Notes: generated by a model from the letters alone, not told the origin. Positions 44,006-53,622 are shown, counted from the stretch's first letter. The stretch is 64,000 bases of DNA from Streptomyces uncialis (GCF_036250755.1 NZ_CP109583.1:8178001-8242000), one strand, 5' to 3'. Numbers and translations are program-made.

Positions 44006-45889
44006 TCACCCGCCGGCGAGCGCGCGGGCCTCCTTCGCGATCAGCGCCGCGCGTGGCGCGGGCAGGCCCCGGCCGTGCTCGGCCCAGCGGGCCAGCTGCC
44101 GGTAGTGGCCGTGGCCCAGCATGGTGGTGAGGGTCGCGACATGGTGGTCGGCGGCGCCCGAGGTCAGGATCAGATGGGCCAGCCCGGTCCGGGACGCCCG
44201 GAGGGTGAAGGCCGACTCGGCGGTGGCCGTGCCGCCGGGACCGGTGACCGTGGCCCGCAGGGTGTGCTCACCGGCGCCGAGCGCGGTCAGGTCCAGCGGC
44301 TCGCCCGCCTCGACCGGACGGCCGTCCAGCGTCAGCCGCGTCGAGGCGGCGCCCGACGACTGCACGGCCGCCACCGGCACCTGCGCCCGGTCCAGCCGCG
44401 CGCCGGGGGCCGGGGACGTCACCGCCACGGCCGGTGCCGTGGGACGGTGCTGCCGGGACGCCGCGTTCCAGCCGACGAGTTCGGCGGGACGATTGGTGAT
44501 GACGGCGTCCACACCGGCCTCCTCCAGGGCCGCCCAGCGGTCGGGACTGTCGACGGTCCACACCATCACCGCGACCCCGGCGTCCCGCAGTTCGGCCACC
44601 GCCCCGGGCCGCGCGCCCAGCGCCGCGTCGGACGGGTTGTACGAGGTGAGGCCGAGTTCCCTCGCCACGGCCACCGGATCGGCGTCCAGGGTGCCGCGCA
44701 GCAGACCCAGGGGAAGTTCGGGCGCCAGCTCACGGGTGTACCGGAGCGCGTCGGGCTCGAAGCTCTGTACGAAGACCCGGTCGGTCATCCGCTGCTCACG
44801 GATGATCCGGACGATCGTGGCGACCTCGTCGCGGGAGTGCCTGCCCTTGATCTCCAGCAGCATGTCACCACCCCGCTCCCGCAGATCGCCCAGCTGCGCG
44901 GCGAGGGTGGGCACCCGGTTCCCGGCGAAGGCGGGACCGAACCACGACCCGGCGTCCAGCGCGTCCAGTTGGGCCGAGGTCAGCTCGCGGACCGCCCCGC
45001 TGCCGTCGGTGGTGCGGTCGACGGTGCTGTCGTGCAGCACGTACGGGACGCCGTCCTTGCTGGGCTGGACGTCGTTCTCGATGTACTCGGCCCCGCCACG
45101 GCGACCCACCTCGTCGGCGACCAGGGTGTTCTCCGGCGCCGCGGACGAGGCGCCGCGGTGCGCGATCACGGTCAACGGGGCACCCGGCGGCCGGAGATGG
45201 CCTCGGTCGGGCAGCGCCGTGATCCGCAGATCGTCGAAGGACACGGTCGCGCCGTTGACGACGAGCGCCTCGACACCGTCCGCCGAACGGGCCACCCGGC
45301 TGGTACGCAAGGCCTCACGCCCGTCGACGGACCAGCGGGCCCGGGAACCATGGACCTCCACCGCGAGCCGCACGTCACGGCCGGTGCCGACGGCCGACGG
45401 GGCCGGTCCGGTGTCGGTCACGTCCCAGGTGTTCCCGGCCGTACGCCGGGCGAACTCCAGTCCGTTCGCGGCGGTGGTACCACTGCGCACGGTGGCCAGC
45501 GACCACGGCACCGAACCGTCCGCGGGCACGTCCAGCCCCAGCGCGGCCCACCGGGAGGGGTCCGTCACCGACTCGAACCGGGCGGTCACCTCCATCCGGA
45601 AGTTCTTGAGGTGCGCACCGAAGGTGATCCGGCTCAGGACCCCGGAATGGGCGGACGAGCCGTGCAACCGGCCGTCCCGCACCTCCCAGTTCCCCTCGAC
45701 GGCACGGAATCCAGGAGGCAGCGCCTTACCGGGGAACCCGGTGGCCAGCACCACCTCCTTCCCGGCCGCCCCCCTGCCCTCCTCGGTGGGAACGGCCCCC
45801 GCGGGCACGGGGACGGACAGGGCGGTGAGCGTGGCGGTCACCAGGAACGCCAGGAACGCGGCTGACGTACGAAGCGATCGGACTGACAT
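44006..45889 (-). CDS. Secreted glycerophosphodiester phosphodiesterase with extra domains
   Basis: 627 residues. A signal peptide (~1-32, ending PAGA) precedes a jelly-roll concanavalin-like domain (~45-215, with ATGFPGKALPPGF and VSFDDLRITAL). The GDPD TIM barrel (~230-470) shows IAHRGASSAAPENT, EYIENDVQPSKDGVPYVLHD and MLLEIKGRHS, which supply the catalytic His pair and metal-binding Glu/Asp. The C-terminal ~150 residues have an Ig-like repeat (PVAAVQSSG, GEHTLRATV) and a helical end. It would release glycerol-3-phosphate from phosphodiesters or teichoic acid outside the cell. Confidence 0.9.
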   Translation of the reverse strand: MSVRSLRTSAAFLAFLVTATLTALSVPVPAGAVPTEEGRGAAGKEVVLATGFPGKALPPGFRAVEGNWEVRDGRLHGSSAHSGVLSRITFGAHLKNFRMEVTARFESVTDPSRWAALGLDVPADGSVPWSLATVRSGTTAANGLEFARRTAGNTWDVTDTGPAPSAVGTGRDVRLAVEVHGSRARWSVDGREALRTSRVARSADGVEALVVNGATVSFDDLRITALPDRGHLRPPGAPLTVIAHRGASSAAPENTLVADEVGRRGGAEYIENDVQPSKDGVPYVLHDSTVDRTTDGSGAVRELTSAQLDALDAGSWFGPAFAGNRVPTLAAQLGDLRERGGDMLLEIKGRHSRDEVATIVRIIREQRMTDRVFVQSFEPDALRYTRELAPELPLGLLRGTLDADPVAVARELGLTSYNPSDAALGARPGAVAELRDAGVAVMVWTVDSPDRWAALEEAGVDAVITNRPAELVGWNAASRQHRPTAPAVAVTSPAPGARLDRAQVPVAAVQSSGAASTRLTLDGRPVEAGEPLDLTALGAGEHTLRATVTGPGGTATAESAFTLRASRTGLAHLILTSGAADHHVATLTTMLGHGHYRQLARWAEHGRGLPAPRAALIAKEARALAGG

Positions 45890-46126
45890 GCCAGGAAAGG
45901 TAGGGACCCCGGACGAACGGCCGTGTACCCGTGGGAGAACAGCGCCCGGCGGTCGCGTGACCGCATCCGTACCGGGCCCTTTCCGGCCTTCCGGGCACTC
46001 GTTGCCACATCCGCTGTCGAGGCACTTCCCGGGTGTGGCAGAGTCGGGCCGCGAGCCGGTCCGGGGGGCCGGCGGGCCGTGGTGACCGGATACGGCACCC
46101 CGGCCGAGTGGTGAGGGAGACTTGTT

Positions 46127-48043
46127 GTGGCGCGGGTGATCGACGGCCGGTTCGAGCTGCTGACACGGCTCGGCGGCGGTGGCATGGGACTGGTGTGGCG
46201 GGCGCGCGACCTGGCGCTGAACCGCGAGGTGGCCCTGAAGGAGGTACGCCCCCCGGACCCGGCGCTCGCCGAGTACGACCCCGAGGGCGCCCGCGCGCTG
46301 CGCGCCCGGGTACTGCGCGAGGCCCAGGCCCTGGCCCTGATCGACCACCCCAATGTGGTCACCATCCACCACATCGTGGACGGCGGCGAACACCCCTACC
46401 CTTGGCTCGTCATGGAGCTGGTCACCGGGGGCTCGTTCCAGGAGCGGCTCGACCAGGGCGGCCCCCTCTCCCCGGTGGCGGCGGCCGGGATCGGGCGCGG
46501 GGTGCTCGCCGGGCTGCGGGCCGTGCATGCCGCGGGCATCCAGCACCGGGACATCAAACCCCCGAACATCCTGCTGCGCCCGGACGGCCGTCCCGTCCTC
46601 ACCGACTTCGGCATCGCGGCCATCCAGGGCTCCACCGCCCTCACGATCGCCGGTTCCGTCATCGGCACCCCCGACTACATGGCCCCCGAACGAGTCGGCG
46701 GTCAGGACGGCGGCCCGGCGGCCGACCTCTGGTCGCTGGCCCTGATGCTGTACGTCGCGGTCGAGGGCCGCCATCCGCTGCGCCGGGCCAACACCCTCGC
46801 CACCCTCGCCGCGGTGCTCAGCGAGGACGTGCCACCGCCCCGGCAGGCCGGCCCGCTCGCGTCGGCCCTGATGGCCGTCCTGGTACGGGACCCGGCGGCG
46901 CGGCCCGACGCCGAGGAACTGGACGAACTGCTGGCCGCAGCGGAGTCGGGGACGACGGCGGTGCCCAGGTCCCCGCGCGGTACGCCTCCGGGCCCGGCCG
47001 CGCAGCCGGATCCGGACGCCGTTCCCGGTGAGCCGACCTCCTACGCCCTGGCACCCCCCGAGCGGCCCGCCGAGCCTGCCGACTCGTCCCCGTCCCCCTC
47101 CCTGTCGCCGTCTCCGTCCCGGCGGGAGCCCTCCGTGGTTCTTTCCCGGCCCCCCGGGCCGCCGCCTTCGGGGGACCCGCGGCGGATCCGGCGCAGACGC
47201 GGCTTCGCGTACGCGGCGCTCGTGGCCGTCCCGCTCGTCGGCGTCCTCGTGTGGAACCTGCTCCCGGACAGCGGCGACGACCCCGACGCCGCGGGCGGCG
47301 GACGTTCCACCAAGTCGCCCCAGGTGTCCGGTTCGAGCGGTGCCGGGCAGCTGACCGTCGGGATCAAGTTCGACCAGCCCGGCTTCGGGGAGCGGGACCA
47401 GGACGGCAAGTTCAAGGGCTTCGACGTGGACGTGGCCACCTACATCGCCCGCCATCTGGGCCGCGACCCCGCCGACATCGTGTGGAAGGAAGCCGTGGCC
47501 TTCGAGCGCGAGTCGATGCTCAAGGAGCAGGAGGTCGATCTGATGGTGGCCACGTACACGATGAACGAAAGCCGGGAGGAGGAGATCGACTTCGTCGGCC
47601 CCTACCTCGTGGCCCATCAGGACGTGCTGATGAGCATCGACAACATGGCCATCGCCAGGCCGTACCACCTGAACGGCAAGAAGGTCTGCTCGGTGACCGG
47701 TACCTCTCCCGGGCGCACTCTCCAGAACACGGTCGCCACCCAGGCCGTGCTCGTGGAGCGTCCCGGATACACCCAGTGCCTGACCGATCTGGCGAACGGC
47801 ACGGTGGACGCGGTCACCACCGACGACGCGCTGCTCGCCGGGTACGCGGAGCTGAACCCCGGCAAGTACCGTCTCGGCGGCTTCAAGATGAGCGACGAGA
47901 GGTACGGTATCGGCCTTCCGCCGAACAGCCTCCTCAAGCAGAGGGTGCAGGCGGCGCTGGACAAGATGATCGCGGACGGTTCCTGGAAGAAGGCCCTGAC
48001 GCGCAACCTCCCGCTGCTGCAACGGGACTCACCTACCTCGTGA
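46127..48043 (+). CDS. Transmembrane Ser/Thr kinase fused to extracellular solute-binding domain
   Basis: 638 residues from a GTG with AGGGAG upstream. Kinase domain (~1-270): Gly loop LGGGGMGLVW, Lys38, HRDIKPPN with Asp142, DFG at 160-162 and the activation segment ending in PDYMAPE. A Pro/Ser linker leads to one membrane helix (~359-379), then a family-3 amino-acid-binding domain (~408-634) outside: VGIKFDQPGFGERDQDGKFK, FKGFDVDVATYIA. The two cysteines (KVCSVTG, TQCLTD) could pair. The family known as kinase/glutamate-binding bifunctional protein suggests sensing of an amino acid with cytosolic Ser/Thr phosphorylation. The GDPD gene is divergent. Confidence 0.93.
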   Translation: MARVIDGRFELLTRLGGGGMGLVWRARDLALNREVALKEVRPPDPALAEYDPEGARALRARVLREAQALALIDHPNVVTIHHIVDGGEHPYPWLVMELVTGGSFQERLDQGGPLSPVAAAGIGRGVLAGLRAVHAAGIQHRDIKPPNILLRPDGRPVLTDFGIAAIQGSTALTIAGSVIGTPDYMAPERVGGQDGGPAADLWSLALMLYVAVEGRHPLRRANTLATLAAVLSEDVPPPRQAGPLASALMAVLVRDPAARPDAEELDELLAAAESGTTAVPRSPRGTPPGPAAQPDPDAVPGEPTSYALAPPERPAEPADSSPSPSLSPSPSRREPSVVLSRPPGPPPSGDPRRIRRRRGFAYAALVAVPLVGVLVWNLLPDSGDDPDAAGGGRSTKSPQVSGSSGAGQLTVGIKFDQPGFGERDQDGKFKGFDVDVATYIARHLGRDPADIVWKEAVAFERESMLKEQEVDLMVATYTMNESREEEIDFVGPYLVAHQDVLMSIDNMAIARPYHLNGKKVCSVTGTSPGRTLQNTVATQAVLVERPGYTQCLTDLANGTVDAVTTDDALLAGYAELNPGKYRLGGFKMSDERYGIGLPPNSLLKQRVQAALDKMIADGSWKKALTRNLPLLQRDSPTS

Positions 48044-48106
48044 CACACCGGTAGGGCGCGACCCCGGGGCGCGGGTGTCCGCCGGGCCGCGCCGCCCGGG
48101 GGAACG

Positions 48107-48889
48107 TCACGCCAGCGTCTGGGCCGCGTACACCGCCCCGGTCGTCGTGGCGAGGGTGCCGAGGAGGAGCCGTAGCGCGGTGTCGGGGAGGCGGGGCTGG
48201 AGCAGGGCGCCGAGGTAGCCGCCGACCAGTCCGCCGAGACCGCAGGACAGGCCGAGGAACCAGTCCGGGGCGACGGTCCCGTCGCTGACGAGCGACAGCA
48301 GTGCGAAGGTGGCGGCGCCGACCACCGAGGTCGCGAAGGTCGCGGCGAGCGCCGCGGGCGCGACCCGGGCGACCGGCATCCCCCGGCCGACGAGCACCGG
48401 CCCCAGGAGGGAACCGCCGCCGATGCCGTAGATCCCGCCGACCACACCGACGGCGAGGGCGAGGGCGGTGACCGTCCGCGGGGACGGTTCGCCGCCCGGT
48501 CCCCTCCGGGCCGGTCGCAGGGTGCGGGCACACAGCCACAGGCCCAGGGGCAGCAGCAACGCGGCGATGAGGAGCCGGAAGACGGCGGGACCGGGCAGGA
48601 CGAACACCCGCAGCGCGGCCCCGGCGACCACACCCGGGAGTGTGCCGAGGACCAGACGCCGGGTCAGCGGGCCGCGCAGGGTGCCGTGCCGCCGGTAGCG
48701 CCACAGGGCGCCGGGCCCGGCGACGACGTTGAAGAGCAGATTGGTCGGGGTGACCGCCGGGTTGGGTACGCCGAACACACTGAGCTGGACCGGGAGCAGG
48801 AACACCGCGCCCGACACCCCCACCGGCGCGGTGACCACCGCGATCAGCAGTCCGGCGGTCAGCCCGCCCAGCCCGGCCACCCAGTCCAC
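48107..48889 (-). CDS. TauE/SafE-family permease
   Basis: 260 residues with about eight membrane segments. VTAPVGVSGAVFLLPVQLSV and VGGIYGIGGGSLLGPVLV are the paired family motifs, the second with Gly-rich turn. TauE/SafE proteins export sulphite or sulphonates, or move other small anions. The start is GTG with a low-complexity promoter region. No sulphur gene lies near. Confidence 0.88.
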   Translation of the reverse strand: MDWVAGLGGLTAGLLIAVVTAPVGVSGAVFLLPVQLSVFGVPNPAVTPTNLLFNVVAGPGALWRYRRHGTLRGPLTRRLVLGTLPGVVAGAALRVFVLPGPAVFRLLIAALLLPLGLWLCARTLRPARRGPGGEPSPRTVTALALAVGVVGGIYGIGGGSLLGPVLVGRGMPVARVAPAALAATFATSVVGAATFALLSLVSDGTVAPDWFLGLSCGLGGLVGGYLGALLQPRLPDTALRLLLGTLATTTGAVYAAQTLA

Positions 48890-49230
48890 AACAGCCCCCC
48901 GGCGCGACGACGTCGGCCATCAGTATCCCCGCCGCGTCCGTCCCCCAGCGTCCGTGTCCGGGCCCGCAACCCGCAACCCGTACCGCTCCGGCCCGCGCTC
49001 GTACCCGTACCGCTCCGGCCCGTGCTCGTCCCTGTCCCCGTGCCGTCCCCGACTTGTCCCTGATCCGGCAGCCCGTGCCTGTGCCTGTGCCCGGCCCGTG
49101 TTCGTTCCGCCCTCGCCCTTGTTCCGGCCGCTCCGGCCCGTCCCCGTCCCCGCTCCGTCCCCGCTCCGTCCTCGTTCCCGCTCCGTCCTCGTTCCGGCCG
49201 TGCCGCCCGGCTTCCGTCCCGTCCCGGGTC
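48890..49230. repeat. Low-complexity pyrimidine-rich degenerate repeat
   Basis: About 340 bases between the TauE-like start and the propeller stop, made of varied copies of CCCGTACCGCTCCGGCCCG and GCTCCGTCCTCGTTCC-like units. Two copies of CCGTACCGCTCCGGCCCG lie near 48978 and 49010. It would carry the TauE-like gene's promoter. No gene is supported. Confidence 0.75.
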
Positions 49231-50484
49231 TCAGCGGCCGACGGGGTCCTCGTGGGCCGCGTCCCCGGGCTGTACCAGGGCGAGATGGCCGCCGTCGTCG
49301 AGCGGGGTGGGCACCCGCAGTGTGGTGACATGGGTCCCGGCCGTCGAGTCGATCACCTCGATCTCGCCGTGGCCGCCCCGGCTCACGGCGATGAGCGGGC
49401 CGCCGGGTGAGGCGGCGATCGCCCGGCGCTGCACCCCGTCCCAGGGGGTGCCGCCCCGCTTGGGCGCGCCGTCCATCGGGGGCAGCGCGATCCGCGCGCT
49501 GATGCGCGGCCCTTCGGGATCGAGCAGGATCAGCTCGTCCCCCTCCGGGTGGACCCGCGCGTAGGCGATCCGCCGCGCGGCGACCGCGAGGCGGAAGACC
49601 AGCCCGCGGCCCAGCGCGAGCCGGCCGGTGGTGCGCCGGTCGAGGGCGTGCCACCAGGCGCCGTTCTCCCATTCGGGCCAGCGTCCCGGGTCGGCGGGAC
49701 CGGAGCGGACGCAGGACCACAGCAGCCGGCGGACCGGGTCGAGCCGCAGATAGTAGCCGCGTCCGGGGCCGCCCCAGCCGAGCGGGGTGCCGGTGGTGAG
49801 CCCGTCGCCGGCGCGGCGGGCGCGGTGGACTCCCGAACCGGCGGCGGCGTACAGCGTTCCCGTGCGCGGGTCATGGGCGTCGCCGTGTCCGTCGTCGTCG
49901 GACAGCCGAAGGCCGCCGGCCGGTACGGCGGGCGGGCAGGACGGCCCGGCGGCCAGCAGATCGGCGTGCCGGTAGGCGGTCAGCGAGCCGGGCTCACGGT
50001 GCCGCAGCACGACGAGGGCGTCCTCGGCGCCGGGCCCGCTCGGGGCGAGGACCGTGACCCCGGGCTCCCCGACCCGCGTCCGGACCCGCGCCGACCGGGG
50101 CGCCGCGGGGTCCGTGAGGTCGATCACGGTCAGCAGATCGCTCCACGGCTCATCGTTGCGGCCCAGCCCGGTGGTGACCGCGAGCAGCCTTCCCGACGGG
50201 TCGGCGGCCAGATGTTCGGCGGGTACGGCCACCGGCACGGTCGCCGTGACGAGGGGCCGTCCCCGGTCGGGGCCGTAGGGGTCGAGGACGACGAGTTCGC
50301 CCGCCAGGTCGTCGACGAAGGCGGTGCGTCCCCCGGGCAGCGCCAGGAATCCGGCGTGCTCGGCGAGGTGGCGGCCCTCGACCAGCCCCGCCGTCTCACC
50401 GGACGGGAGGTCCAGCACCCGTATGTTCCCGGCCACTTGATCGGCGACGAGGAGTCGGGGCGGGGTGACGGGCACGGGCGGCAT
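49231..50484 (-). CDS. Seven-bladed beta-propeller (YncE-like) protein
   Basis: 417 residues with repeated blade-like units: RLLVADQVAGNIRVLDLPSG, FVDDLAGELVVLDPYGPDRG, LLTVIDLTDPAAP, LIAVSRGGHGEIEVIDSTAG. No signal peptide is seen. The ribosome site is GGAGCC. It is divergent from the importer operon, with Zur-type box 1 in the 95-base gap and a TAGAAT -10 for this strand right beside it. Co-regulation with the metallophore system is likely; the molecular role is unknown. Confidence 0.75.
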   Translation of the reverse strand: MPPVPVTPPRLLVADQVAGNIRVLDLPSGETAGLVEGRHLAEHAGFLALPGGRTAFVDDLAGELVVLDPYGPDRGRPLVTATVPVAVPAEHLAADPSGRLLAVTTGLGRNDEPWSDLLTVIDLTDPAAPRSARVRTRVGEPGVTVLAPSGPGAEDALVVLRHREPGSLTAYRHADLLAAGPSCPPAVPAGGLRLSDDDGHGDAHDPRTGTLYAAAGSGVHRARRAGDGLTTGTPLGWGGPGRGYYLRLDPVRRLLWSCVRSGPADPGRWPEWENGAWWHALDRRTTGRLALGRGLVFRLAVAARRIAYARVHPEGDELILLDPEGPRISARIALPPMDGAPKRGGTPWDGVQRRAIAASPGGPLIAVSRGGHGEIEVIDSTAGTHVTTLRVPTPLDDGGHLALVQPGDAAHEDPVGR

Positions 50485-50522
50485 GGCGGCTCCTGGTCGG
50501 GGCGGGGGAGGGGGCGTGACCC

Positions 50523-50557
50523 ATTCTATTGAGAATGATTATCATGAGCGCCTGTTT
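50523..50557 (+). promoter_or_regulatory. Zur-type box 1 between importer and propeller genes
   Basis: TGAGAATGATTATCA (50530-50544) is a 7-1-7 near-palindrome, two mismatches from the TGAAAATNATTTTCA pattern of actinobacterial Zur. TTGAGA at 50529 can act as -35 for the importer, and TAGAAT on the minus strand (50528-50523) as -10 for the propeller gene. The E. coli Fur box is also similar, but iron in Streptomyces is handled by DtxR-type regulators with another motif. Confidence 0.75.
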
Positions 50558-50579
50558 TGGTGAAAGAAAGAAGGAAGAG

Positions 50580-51566
50580 ATGTCCCGACACGATCTGCGG
50601 GCGGCCCGGCGCTGGACCGCCGCCGCCGTACTGGCGGCCCTGCTGGCAGGCTGCGGCACGAGCACGGACGGCGGCGACGCCGGAGAGGACGGCCGGGCCG
50701 CCTCGGAACGGACCGACGTGCGGGTCGAACCCATAGCGGAGCGCCGGAAGATCACCGACGCCAAGGGTGAGACCGTCGCCACCCCCGCACCACCCCGGCG
50801 CGTGGTCTGCCTGGTCGCCCTCTGCGACGACATGCTCGCCGAACTCGGGATGACCCCCACCGCCACCAACAGCCAACTCCTCGCCCACCCGCGCTTCCTG
50901 GGCAAGGCCAAGGCGGCGCGCGTCCCCGTCGTCCCCGGCGGATTCCTCAGCCCCGAGGCCGAGGCGATCCTGTCCCACGAGCCGGACCTGGTCATCGGCC
51001 TCGGTGACACCCACGGCAAGCTCGCCCCCGCGCTGAAGGGCGCCACGGTCTTCTGGCCCGTGCAGCCCGCCCGCTGGCAGGACAGTGTCGGCTACCTCCG
51101 GGACCTCGCCGCGCTCACCGGCCGCACCACCGAGGGCGAGGCGGCCGAACGCGCGTTCCGCGAGAAGCTGGCCCGCGCCGAGCGGGCCCGCAGCGAGCGG
51201 ACCGCGCTGGTCATCTTCGGCAGCGACGAGAACTTCGGGGTCGCCACCGAGGGCAACGACGTCGCCGCCGGACTCCTCCCCAAGATCGCCTCCTACCCCT
51301 GGCGCAGCCGCGGGGTGGAGGGCTCCTACAGCATGGAGGAGATCCTGGCCCGGGACGTGGACGTCCTCTTCGTCGAAACTCTCTCCTTCGGCGGCCCCGC
51401 CGAGGGCAAGCTGTCCGAGAAGCTCGCCAAGAACCCGCTCTGGTCGCGCATCCCGGCCGTCAGGAACGGCGCGGTGCACGAGGTCGACCCCGAGGTATGG
51501 GCCAAGGGCCGCGGCACCCGGTCCCTCGGGATCGTCCTCGACGAGGCCACGGCCAAGCTGAAGTGA
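50580..51566 (+). CDS. FecB-type metallophore-binding lipoprotein
   Basis: 328 residues from ATG with AAGGAAG upstream. A lipoprotein signal has lipobox LLAGC (Cys25). The rest is a class III binding protein: VETLSFGGPAEGK near the end and PEADLVIGLGDT-like central block, with VVCLVALCDDMLAELG early. This class binds metal-chelate complexes rather than bare zinc (which uses ZnuA-type proteins). The stop overlaps the next GTG (GTGA). Zur-type box 1 lies 36 bases upstream. Confidence 0.85.
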   Translation: MSRHDLRAARRWTAAAVLAALLAGCGTSTDGGDAGEDGRAASERTDVRVEPIAERRKITDAKGETVATPAPPRRVVCLVALCDDMLAELGMTPTATNSQLLAHPRFLGKAKAARVPVVPGGFLSPEAEAILSHEPDLVIGLGDTHGKLAPALKGATVFWPVQPARWQDSVGYLRDLAALTGRTTEGEAAERAFREKLARAERARSERTALVIFGSDENFGVATEGNDVAAGLLPKIASYPWRSRGVEGSYSMEEILARDVDVLFVETLSFGGPAEGKLSEKLAKNPLWSRIPAVRNGAVHEVDPEVWAKGRGTRSLGIVLDEATAKLK

Positions 51567-52621
51567 GCCGTTCCCTGGCCGTGCTCTGCGCGCTTCTCGC
51601 GCTCGCCGTCGGCGCGCTCACCCTCGGCACCCCCTATGTGCCCCTCGCCGCGCTGCCGCACGAGTTCGTGGTGACCGAACTGCGGCTGCCCCGGCTGGTG
51701 CTCGCCCTGGTCGCGGGCGCCTGTCTGGGCGCCGCCGGACTCGTCCTCCAGGAAGCGCTGCGCAACCCGCTCGCCGTCCCCGAGATGCTGGGCGTCTCCT
51801 CGGGGGCCGCGCTCGGGGTGGCCGCCCCGCTGGTCCTCGCCCTGTCCGTACCGCTCGCCGTGCAACCGTTGCTCGCGCTGGCCGGCGCCGCCCTCGGCGG
51901 CGCCCTCACCCTGCTCGCGGCGGGTCTCGGCCGCAGCCCCTCCGCCGTACTGCTCACCGGCGCGGCCGTCACCGCCGCCCTCCAATCGGCGCTGCTGGTA
52001 CTGATGGTGCTCGCCGACCAGCTCGACCTCCAGCTCATCTACCGCTATCTGCTGGGCAGTCTCTCGGCGCGCACCTGGCACGACGTGACGGGGCTGTGGC
52101 CCTGGCTCGCCGTCGCGCTGCCCGCCCTGGCACTGTGCGCGCCCGTCCTGTCGGTGCTGCGTCTCGGTGACGACGACGCGCGCGCCCTCGGCGTCCGGGT
52201 CGGCCGGGCCCGGCTCGCCGCGCTGGCGATCGCCATCGTGCTCATCGCACCCGTGGTCGCGGTCTGCGGGCCGGTCGCCTGGGTGGGCTTCCTCGCCCCC
52301 CAGCTCGCCCGGCGGCTGCGCCCAGGGGCGGACGCCGTCCGCTGGCTGCCCTGGTCGGCGGCCTGGGGTGCGGTCATCGTGGCCTGCGCCGACCTCCCCG
52401 CCCGGCTCGCCCTCGCCCCGGTCGAGACCCCCGTCGGCGCCTGGACCGCGCTGCTCGGGGTGCCCGCGGGCGTCGCCCTGCTCCGGGCCCGGGGACGCGG
52501 CCACCCGCCGCCCGGCGGCGGTCGCCGCACGCGTTCGGCCGCCGTCACCGCGCCCCGGGACGCCGACCCGGGGGAACGGCGCACGACGGCCCTCCCCGAG
52601 ACGGACGGAGGCACCCGATGA
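51563..52621 (+). CDS. FecCD-type permease 1
   Basis: 352 residues, ~9 membrane segments. LRLPRLVLALVAGACLGAAG and LQEALRNPLAVPEMLGVSSG are FecCD signatures; WVGFLAPQLARRLRPGADA is the coupling region. The C-terminal ~50 residues are Arg/Pro/Gly-rich and outside the family. Overlaps at both ends (GTGA, ATGA) couple it to neighbours. It probably pairs with the second permease. Confidence 0.88.
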   Translation: MSRSLAVLCALLALAVGALTLGTPYVPLAALPHEFVVTELRLPRLVLALVAGACLGAAGLVLQEALRNPLAVPEMLGVSSGAALGVAAPLVLALSVPLAVQPLLALAGAALGGALTLLAAGLGRSPSAVLLTGAAVTAALQSALLVLMVLADQLDLQLIYRYLLGSLSARTWHDVTGLWPWLAVALPALALCAPVLSVLRLGDDDARALGVRVGRARLAALAIAIVLIAPVVAVCGPVAWVGFLAPQLARRLRPGADAVRWLPWSAAWGAVIVACADLPARLALAPVETPVGAWTALLGVPAGVALLRARGRGHPPPGGGRRTRSAAVTAPRDADPGERRTTALPETDGGTR

Positions 52622-53622
52622 AGCGGCTGCTGATCCTCGCGCTCGCCGTCGTCGCCGTCGGCTGCGCCGACCTGGTCGCCGGACGCGCGCTCGGACCGTC
52701 CGACGTATGGCGGGTGCTCAGCGGCGGCGGCGACCCGCTCGCCCGGCACATCGTCCTCGAACTGCGGCTCCCCAGAACCCTGGTGGCGCTCGGGGCGGGC
52801 GCCTGCCTGGGACTCGCCGGAACCGTGCTGCAAGCCGCGCTGCGCAATCCGCTCGCCGGACCCGAGGTCACCGGGGTCACCCCGGGCGCGGTGCTCGGCG
52901 CGGTCGCCGCGACAGGACTCGGCCTCGCGGGCTGGGAGTCACCGGCCGCCGTGGTCGCCGCCGCCATGATCGGCGGCTTCGCCGGGGCGGGCCTGCTGTG
53001 GCTGCTCGCCGGACGGGAGGCGGACGACCCCGTAGGCACCGCCGTGTACGGCGTGCTCGTGTCGGCCGTGCTGTCCGGGCTCACCGCGATGGTGCTGCTC
53101 GTCGCACCGGGCGAACTGGGCAGCGTGGTCCAGTGGCTGGTCGGCTCCACGGAGGGCCGCGTATGGGACCACTGGACCTTGCTGTGGCCCTGGGCCCTTC
53201 TCTGGGCCCTGGCCGCCTGGACCCTCGCCGCCCCGCTGACCCTGCTGCGCTGCGGCGACGAACAGGCCGCGGCCCTGGGGCTGCGCACCGGCCCGGCCCG
53301 GGTGGCGGCCCTCGTCTGCGCGGTCGCGCTGACCGCGGGCGCGGTGGCGGCCGTCGGGGCGCTCGGCTTCGTGGGGCTCCTGGTGCCCCATCTGGCCTTC
53401 GCGCTGTTCGGCGCCGGACTGCGCGTCGCGCTGCCCGGCGCCGCGCTGCTCGGCGCGGGCGTGGTGTGCGGGGCGGACGCCGCGGCCCAGTGGCTGTCCC
53501 GGCTGCTGGCCGACATGACGGACACCGACCGGCTCAGCGTGCCCACCGGCGCGCTGACGACCGGCGTCGGCGCGGTGCTGCTGCTCCTGGTGGCGCGGCG
53601 GTCGAGGGAGGAGGGGACATGA
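52618..53622 (+). CDS. FecCD-type permease 2
   Basis: 334 residues, ~9 membrane segments. LRLPRTLVALGAGACLGLAG, LQAALRNPLAGPEVTGVTPG and LGFVGLLVPHLAFAL match FecCD. Its ATG overlaps the first permease stop and its stop overlaps the ATPase ATG. A heterodimer with permease 1 is expected, as in siderophore importers. Confidence 0.88.
   Translation: MKRLLILALAVVAVGCADLVAGRALGPSDVWRVLSGGGDPLARHIVLELRLPRTLVALGAGACLGLAGTVLQAALRNPLAGPEVTGVTPGAVLGAVAATGLGLAGWESPAAVVAAAMIGGFAGAGLLWLLAGREADDPVGTAVYGVLVSAVLSGLTAMVLLVAPGELGSVVQWLVGSTEGRVWDHWTLLWPWALLWALAAWTLAAPLTLLRCGDEQAAALGLRTGPARVAALVCAVALTAGAVAAVGALGFVGLLVPHLAFALFGAGLRVALPGAALLGAGVVCGADAAAQWLSRLLADMTDTDRLSVPTGALTTGVGAVLLLLVARRSREEGT

Noticed and set aside
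44006..48022. 1338-codon minus-strand frame
   Set aside because: Only the part up to 45889 is the phosphodiesterase with its signal peptide. The extension runs antisense to the kinase fusion.
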